The notes under the pieces were generated by a model. The model saw only the letters and a program-made list of their open reading frames with translations, ran no database searches and was not told the origin of the DNA. Both the position numbers and the translations under genes were made by a program. From contig NZ_CAMLFY010000016.1 of the NCBI RefSeq assembly GCF_946479415.1, positions 1-59,674 on the forward strand: a stretch of DNA of 59,674 nt, given 5' to 3'. This stretch comes from an uncultured Shinella sp. Lineage in GTDB: Bacteria > Pseudomonadota > Alphaproteobacteria > Rhizobiales > Rhizobiaceae. Below, piece by piece: positions 55,346 through 59,674 of this stretch; the first letter of the stretch is position 1; every line of letters starts with the position of its first letter.

Positions 55346-56401
55346 ATGGACCTATGCCAAAATCTGAAACGCGGGCTGCTTTCGTTTGCTTTCGTTCTTC
55401 TCCCGGTTACGGCGGCCCTTGCGGATTGTGAGACGAGGGTCACCATTCCCCCTGAATCCGTCGTTGATATTGGCGTTGTGGATGGAGGAACGTTCAAGAT
55501 CGACAAGTCGACGGTGGAGAACGGGACGCTTTCGCCTTATCCCGTCGATAAGAAGGTTTTCCTGCGCTACACGGCAGCAAAGGGTAAGGCGAATGTCAGT
55601 GAAAAGGTCGTCTGCCATATAAACGGGGAAGCGGAGAAAACCGTTGAAGTCAATATACGGTCCATTCCGAGCGCAGCGCCGGATATCGTGTATGGCGCCG
55701 TAGCCAAGACGCTCGTGCTGCTTTTCGCCCTTGCGGTTCTGCTTGAATCCGCATTGGCCGGGGTTTTCAGATGGCGCCCGTTTGCAGAGTTCTTCAATCC
55801 CCGCGCTGTGCGGCCGCTGGTGGCTTTCGGTTTGTCCTGGTGGTTCGTATATTATTTCGACCTCGACATCGTGACGGCACTCATCAACGCGAGCAGTGAG
55901 TATACGCCCAAAGCGATCAATGCGGGCGGGCAGATCTTGACCGCGCTCGTTCTGGCTGGAGGCAGCAGCGGCATCAACGCCATCCTCGTTGCCTTGGGGG
56001 TTCGGCAGGTCAGCACCCCGCAGAGTGCCCCCAAACCACCTCCGACCAAGGCCTGGATAGCCGTCAGGGCAATACGGGATCAGGACAATAGGGCCGGCGA
56101 TGTCGATGTGATGATAGGTCCCATGCAAACGCTGAGCAACAAGCGCGAAGAGCCGCCTTATGTCGGCGCGATCAAAGGCAGCAGCGGCAGCGGTATATTG
56201 TCTTTCTTCGCGCGGGATAGGGGACGGTTTCCAAGTTACGGCGGCTTCGAGGTGGAGGCCGGTACGGAGATATATGTTGTTCTCAGGCACGCAAATGGAA
56301 AAGAGAAAAAGTGGGGGCCGCACAAGGTGGGTGCCGGTGCCATTATAGATCTGGATCTTAAAGTTGATGAAATCTCCCCCAAAAAGGATGAGGGAATGTA
56401 A
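55346..56401 (+). CDS. Signal-peptide protein with three membrane helices (end of the hydrolase cassette)
   Basis: 351 residues after GGGGAGAG. A signal peptide ends near AALAD. A beta-rich domain with two Cys (Cys28, Cys90), possibly disulfide-linked, would face the periplasm. Hydrophobic segments follow at about 114-138, 157-180 and 192-219, the last Gly-rich (LVLAGGSSGINAILVALG). A Pro-rich linker leads to a soluble C-terminal domain (about 235-345) predicted to lie in the cytoplasm. I do not recognise the family. As the only envelope protein of the cassette it could be a pore, an anchor, a sensor or an immunity protein. It converges with the DUF1365 gene. Confidence 0.7.
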   Translation: MDLCQNLKRGLLSFAFVLLPVTAALADCETRVTIPPESVVDIGVVDGGTFKIDKSTVENGTLSPYPVDKKVFLRYTAAKGKANVSEKVVCHINGEAEKTVEVNIRSIPSAAPDIVYGAVAKTLVLLFALAVLLESALAGVFRWRPFAEFFNPRAVRPLVAFGLSWWFVYYFDLDIVTALINASSEYTPKAINAGGQILTALVLAGGSSGINAILVALGVRQVSTPQSAPKPPPTKAWIAVRAIRDQDNRAGDVDVMIGPMQTLSNKREEPPYVGAIKGSSGSGILSFFARDRGRFPSYGGFEVEAGTEIYVVLRHANGKEKKWGPHKVGAGAIIDLDLKVDEISPKKDEGM

Positions 56402-56458
56402 AGCGTCCAAATTCCCGATTTTGGCGGTTCGAATTGCGGTCTTTCGAGCGTAACCGCT

Positions 56459-57316
56459 CTATTCGACGTCGCCGCCCTCGGTCGCGATCGGCCATCTTTC
56501 ATCGCGGAAGCTGGCCGTTGCCGGTGGTTTCGGGCTGGAGCGGAAACGGGCGCCCTTCGACCAGAGTTTAAGCGCTTCCCAATGAATGCCCGCCATGACC
56601 TTGAGCGTCATGAATGGAAAGCGCAGTAGATAGGCGGCCAGCGTCCTGCTCTCCAGCGCGGCCTGGCTGCCGTTGAACGTCGCAGCCAGCAGGGGTTCCT
56701 TGCCGGATGTCTCATGAATGCGGACACGCACGGTTTTGCCCGGTGGCAGAATACGGAAATGGTAGCGCAGGCCCATATCCATGAACGGCGACACATGGAA
56801 GATCTTCGTGCGCGTCTGGCGGATGCCGGCGGGGCTTTCCTCGTGCGGAAGCACTGGCGCCACATAGCTGTGGCGCTCCCCGAATGTATTGCGCACCGCA
56901 TAGATGATCGCGCTCAGCCTGCCGTTCGCATCATAGGCAAAATAGGTCGAGAGCGGATTGAATACATAGCCCAGCATGCGCGGATAGGTGAGCAGCAAAA
57001 TACGTGCCGTCGGTCTCTCCAGCCCGGCGCCGGCGATCAGGCGGTCGGCGAACTGGCGCAGTGTCTCACCGCTCGTTTCGACATGATCGCGTTCATGGAA
57101 GGAAAAAACGCCGGGACGATTGACGGACAGAAGCGGGGAGAGGCGCGCCAGCTCATCAAGGCGGTCGATATCGACCAGAAGTGAGAAGACGGTGTAGCTG
57201 AAGCGGTGGCCGAACGGATTGAGCCGCTGGTGCATGACCTTTCCCGGATAAAGCGTGCCAGCGGCCGCGGGCGGCGGGCCGTTCTCCTCCATGCTGGTAA
57301 TGCGCGCGGTTTTCAT
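56459..57316 (-). CDS. DUF1365 family protein of the lipid-modification locus
   Basis: 285 residues with the DUF1365 hallmarks: LYPGKVMHQRLNPFGHRFSY at the N-terminus, RILLLTYPRMLGYVFNPLS, and FHVSPFMDMGLRYHF. Genes of this family accompany cyclopropane-fatty-acyl-phospholipid synthase-like methyltransferases and flavin oxidases in many alphaproteobacteria, and the group has been linked to fatty-acid modification under oxidative stress. The biochemical role is not established. It follows the DUF2147 gene on the same strand by 22 bases; a methyltransferase of the expected type lies at the window end. Confidence 0.85.
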   Translation of the reverse strand: MKTARITSMEENGPPPAAAGTLYPGKVMHQRLNPFGHRFSYTVFSLLVDIDRLDELARLSPLLSVNRPGVFSFHERDHVETSGETLRQFADRLIAGAGLERPTARILLLTYPRMLGYVFNPLSTYFAYDANGRLSAIIYAVRNTFGERHSYVAPVLPHEESPAGIRQTRTKIFHVSPFMDMGLRYHFRILPPGKTVRVRIHETSGKEPLLAATFNGSQAALESRTLAAYLLRFPFMTLKVMAGIHWEALKLWSKGARFRSSPKPPATASFRDERWPIATEGGDVE

Positions 57317-57338
57317 GCTTCAAACCTTGCGGAAGCCG

Positions 57339-57719
57339 TCATTTTGCCGGTTGCCAGTGAACGTCCCTGCACAGCACGCCGCCGAGAATGCAGCCGCGCG
57401 TGAGGAGCGCATTGTCGGAAACCTGCACGGTGATCGAATAGGTGCGATCGCGTTTGGCATCATAGGCAGTTCCCGCCAGCGTGTCCGATGATTTCGGCTT
57501 GAGCGACATGACGAGACGGTCGCCGGGCTCTTCACCCTTGCTGGTATCGCCGATCCATAGATTGGTTGCGCAGATATTGCTGCCGCAGGGCGCGATGCGT
57601 ACACGCGCATTGCCATCGTCGCGCAGCCAGACGCCGCTTGGATCGGCGGATTGTTGTGCCAGGGCAGCGGCAATCGTGATCATCAACAGGGCAAATGCAG
57701 TCGGAACCGTCTTGATCAT
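57339..57719 (-). CDS. DUF2147 family small exported protein
   Basis: 126 residues after a strong AAGGAGG. A signal peptide is cleaved near AALAQ. The mature part shows the DUF2147 pattern GVWLRDDGNARVRIAPCG, SDTLAGTAYD and DRTYSITVQVSDNALLTRGC, ending in CRDVHWQ. The family forms a small beta-barrel of unknown function in the periplasm. It probably shares a transcript with the DUF1365 gene. Upstream it faces a palindromic repeat and the divergent DUF2177 gene. Confidence 0.85.
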   Translation of the reverse strand: MIKTVPTAFALLMITIAAALAQQSADPSGVWLRDDGNARVRIAPCGSNICATNLWIGDTSKGEEPGDRLVMSLKPKSSDTLAGTAYDAKRDRTYSITVQVSDNALLTRGCILGGVLCRDVHWQPAK

Positions 57720-57825
57720 CGGTCCATCCTCCTTGCTTTCCCTCCTATACGCAGCATGGGGCCGATCGGTTCATTCGATGGTGATCCGGCCGCTCGGGAA
57801 TTGCGTAGATTTCTTTAAACGCCAG

Positions 57826-57912
57826 AGCATTTCCGGCGAACGCTGGTTCACCGGAAATGCTTTAGGTTTTTGTTTTTTCCGCATTGTCCGACGCCGAAGC
57901 GATTTCGCTTCG
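57826..57912. repeat. Palindromic intergenic repeat of the rhizobial RIME type
   Basis: Two palindromes in tandem: AGCATTTCCGG / CCGGAAATGCT (11-bp arms, 14-base loop, 57826-57861) and CGAAGCG-ATTT-CGCTTCG (57895-57912), joined by a T-rich stretch. I recall very similar mosaics repeated across intergenic regions of Rhizobium, Agrobacterium and Sinorhizobium genomes. The first palindrome followed by T runs could also terminate transcription on the plus strand. Confidence 0.55.
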
Positions 57913-57941
57913 ACTGGAAGTGCTCCAGCGGAGGCTCCGGC

Positions 57942-58343
57942 ATGAAAACTGTCATCATCGCCTATCTCGCGGCCGGCATCGCCTTTCTGATCGTCGATGC
58001 GGTCTGGCTGACGACGATGGCCGATATACTGTACAGGCCGCTTCTGGGCGATAAACTCGAGCCGCAGTTCCGGCTTGCGCCGGCAATCTGCTTCTACCTC
58101 ATCTATATCGCCGGTATCGTGTTCTTCGCGATCCTGCCCGCTCTCCAGAGCGGCGGGCTTGGCAGGGCGGCACTGAACGGTGCGGTACTGGGCCTCGTCG
58201 CCTATGCCACCTACGATCTCACCAACCAGGCAACGCTGCGCGACTGGCCGCTCGCCATCACGCTTGCGGATATTCCCTGGGGCGCCTTCGTGACGGCCGT
58301 GGGCGCCTCCGCCGGCTTCCTCGCCGCCAGTCGCTTTACCTGA
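57942..58343 (+). CDS. DUF2177 family membrane protein
   Basis: 133 residues from the ATG at 57942, with GGAGG about 8 bases upstream. Four hydrophobic helices and the family motifs IVDAVWLTTMADILYRPLLG and LNGAVLGLVAYATYDLTNQAT are clear. Function is unknown, but the family commonly lies in the same DUF1365/fatty-acid methyltransferase neighbourhood as here. Its stop codon abuts the stop of the convergent membrane gene (TGATCA), so the two transcripts overlap at their ends. Confidence 0.85.
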   Translation: MKTVIIAYLAAGIAFLIVDAVWLTTMADILYRPLLGDKLEPQFRLAPAICFYLIYIAGIVFFAILPALQSGGLGRAALNGAVLGLVAYATYDLTNQATLRDWPLAITLADIPWGAFVTAVGASAGFLAASRFT

Positions 58344-58904
58344 TCATTCCGCCTCTGCGAGAAGGCTGGAGAAGAGAAGGGCGACGAACGCCGTCAGTGC
58401 GCTCGCGCTGAGGATATTGAGCCGCGCCAGTCCGGCATATTCGCTCGCGTCATAGGTCACGAGGGGTGCGCCATAGGCATTGTGCAGCAGCAGGAAGGCG
58501 CAGAAGGCCAGCGCAGTGAGCGTTAGCCCGACAAGACGCTCGCCTGGACGAAAAAGCAGCAGGGCAATCACCCCGCAGGGGATGAGAAAGATTTCGACTG
58601 CCGAGGCCGGGCCGAAGAGCCAGGTGGAGATCACCGTATTGCCGATGCCGGCAAGCGGCAACAGCGCCCGGCCGGCGGCGCCATTCCAACGCGAGACGGC
58701 CGGCACGGCAAGGAAGAACGGCGTCGAGAGAAAGGTGAACCAGGCAGGCGTGATGTCTTTGACCAGCCAGAGAAGATAGAGCGGATAGAACGGCTGGTTG
58801 GAGGCGACCAGGAGGGAGATGGCATTTGCGGCGGCAACCCGCGGGTCAGGATGGCGGGCATAGGCCCGCACGCCCTCGATCACGGTGCGAAACCCGGAGG
58901 TCAT
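58344..58904 (-). CDS. Hypothetical membrane protein coupled to the fatty-acid methyltransferase gene
   Basis: The ATG at 58904 overlaps the methyltransferase stop (TGATG) and gives 186 residues. About five or six hydrophobic helices are visible, for example FYPLYLLWLV, AVEIFLIPCGVIALLLF and LTLTALAFCAFLLL. I do not recognise the family. Translational coupling to the methyltransferase points to a role in the same membrane-lipid modification. An upstream in-frame ATG at 58949 would lie inside the methyltransferase gene and is less likely. Confidence 0.75.
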   Translation of the reverse strand: MTSGFRTVIEGVRAYARHPDPRVAAANAISLLVASNQPFYPLYLLWLVKDITPAWFTFLSTPFFLAVPAVSRWNGAAGRALLPLAGIGNTVISTWLFGPASAVEIFLIPCGVIALLLFRPGERLVGLTLTALAFCAFLLLHNAYGAPLVTYDASEYAGLARLNILSASALTAFVALLFSSLLAEAE

Positions 58905-59674
58905 CACGCGGGGCCGGAGGGGCGCAGACGATAGTGGCTGACACCCCATTCCTCGCCATCCGCATGGCCGAAGAGCCCCGCGGTTGCGAGAAAGAACAGC
59001 CGCCAGCGACGCATCCAGAGCGCGGCGTCCTGCCCGTAGGTCGCCGTGAAGATGGTGCGGATCGCATCGCGGTTCCGGTCGAAGTTTTCGAGCCAGTCGA
59101 GCGCGGTGCGTTCATAGTGTCTGCCGTTCCAGCGCCAATCCTTCTCGACGATGAAACTGTCGCCGAATTCGCGCACCAGCCCGTGGCTCGGCATCACGCC
59201 GCCGGTGAAGAAGTGCTGGGCGATCCAGTCCGATTTGTCGGCGTGGTCGAAGCGGTAGGCGGTCTTGCGGTGGGAGAAAACGTGCAGGAAGAGCCGGCCG
59301 TCGGGGCGGATCCAGCGGCATGTCCGCTCAAGCAGCGCCTGCCAGTTGGACATGTGTTCGAACATTTCGACGGAAACGATCCTGTCGAATGTGCCATCGG
59401 GCGCATATGCGTTCATATCAGCGGTGACGATGGTCAGGTTCGAAAGGCCGCGCCGCTTGATCTCCGTCTCGATATGAGCGCGTTGTGAGGACGAGTTCGA
59501 AACGGAGACGATGCGCGACGCGGGATAGCGCTCCGCCATGAACAACGAAAGCGAGCCCCAGCCGCAGCCGAGTTCCAGAATGTCCTGCCCGTCCGTGAGA
59601 TCGGCATGCGCGCAGGTTTCATCCAGGGCCGCGATTTCGGCTTCCTCCAGCGTCGCGCCGGATGCTGGATAGAG
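58904..59674 (-). CDS. Cyclopropane-fatty-acyl-phospholipid synthase-like methyltransferase (partial, start outside the window)
   Basis: The frame is open to the window edge and lacks its N-terminus; 256 codons are visible. It contains LYPASGATLEEAE, the SAM-binding motif ILELGCGWGSLSLF, VSVSNSSSQ, the acidic FDRIVSVEMFEHM and the FTGGVMPSHGL region typical of the CFA synthase superfamily. These enzymes add a methyl or methylene group from SAM to the double bond of a phospholipid acyl chain at the membrane surface. With DUF1365 and DUF2177 genes nearby, this is probably the subgroup found in alphaproteobacterial stress-linked lipid loci rather than the housekeeping CFA synthase. Confidence 0.88.
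   Translation of the reverse strand, partial: LYPASGATLEEAEIAALDETCAHADLTDGQDILELGCGWGSLSLFMAERYPASRIVSVSNSSSQRAHIETEIKRRGLSNLTIVTADMNAYAPDGTFDRIVSVEMFEHMSNWQALLERTCRWIRPDGRLFLHVFSHRKTAYRFDHADKSDWIAQHFFTGGVMPSHGLVREFGDSFIVEKDWRWNGRHYERTALDWLENFDRNRDAIRTIFTATYGQDAALWMRRWRLFFLATAGLFGHADGEEWGVSHYRLRPSGPA

Noticed and set aside
56446..56459. Terminator between the cassette and the DUF1365 gene
   Set aside because: Only a 5-bp stem (GAGCG-TAAC-CGCTC) with no T tract; too weak to call.
1..59674. CRISPR arrays, tRNA or rRNA genes, insertion sequences
   Set aside because: No regularly spaced repeats, cloverleaf-type sequences, rRNA segments or transposase frames were seen on reading both strands.

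Overview
The window suggests an alphaproteobacterium of the family Rhizobiaceae (Ensifer, Shinella or Rhizobium type). The reasons are GC-rich coding sequence, the nosRZDFYLX gene order, many ABC uptake operons beside LysR and AraC regulators, a histamine-dehydrogenase-type flavoprotein as described from Rhizobium, a Rhizobium-like xylitol dehydrogenase, and a palindromic intergenic repeat of rhizobial type near 57.8 kb. The exact genus cannot be fixed from sequence reading. No rRNA, tRNA, CRISPR array or insertion sequence was seen.

Layout. (1) 0-6.2 kb, minus strand: a probable amine (histamine) degradation locus, with a flavin monooxygenase, a LysR regulator, an aldehyde dehydrogenase and, after a terminator, a 6-S-cysteinyl-FMN/4Fe-4S amine dehydrogenase whose active-site residues match histamine dehydrogenase. 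Two near-identical dyads (TTAG-N7-CTAA) lie upstream of the two transcription units. (2) 6.4-15.4 kb: the nitrous oxide reductase operon nosRZDFYLX, preceded by a perfect FNR/NnrR-type box and followed by an unlisted 49-residue membrane ORF. (3) 15.4-19.0 kb: an iron-sulfur repair (RIC) gene and a copper-handling set (small secreted Cys-rich protein, YcnI/DUF1775, CopC-CopD fusion), fitting the copper demand of NosZ. (4) 19.0-23.3 kb: a two-gene RND efflux pump. (5) 23.9-31.7 kb: an RraA-type aldolase, a polyamine-type ABC importer, a LysR regulator, a D-2-hydroxyacid dehydrogenase and an aminotransferase, probably one catabolic locus. (6) 32.0-38.4 kb: an AraC regulator and a polyol ABC importer with xylitol dehydrogenase. 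(7) 38.4-47.2 kb, minus strand: a ferric-siderophore system with FecI/FecR surface signalling, TonB receptor, binding protein, reductase and FecCDE-type ABC permease. (8) 47.4-56.4 kb: an AraC regulator divergent from a six-gene cassette (peptidoglycan amidase, T4-type lysozyme, a large HExxH metalloprotein, a metallo-beta-lactamase-fold protein, a patatin lipase and a signal-peptide-bearing three-TM protein). (9) 56.5 kb to the end: a DUF1365/cyclopropane-fatty-acid-synthase-type lipid modification locus; the last gene runs off the window.

How the parts work together. Regions 2 and 3 form one functional block: N2O respiration, its copper supply and repair of nitrosative damage. Regions 1, 5, 6 and 7 are separate nutrient-acquisition units, each with its own regulator. 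Region 8 is the most unusual part. Six compact same-strand genes pair hydrolases for peptidoglycan amide bonds, peptidoglycan glycan, protein and phospholipid with an MBL enzyme of unknown substrate. None of the five enzymes has an evident signal peptide, and the last gene encodes a membrane protein. I know of no described system with this composition; it is the best candidate here for an undescribed lytic, conflict or effector system.
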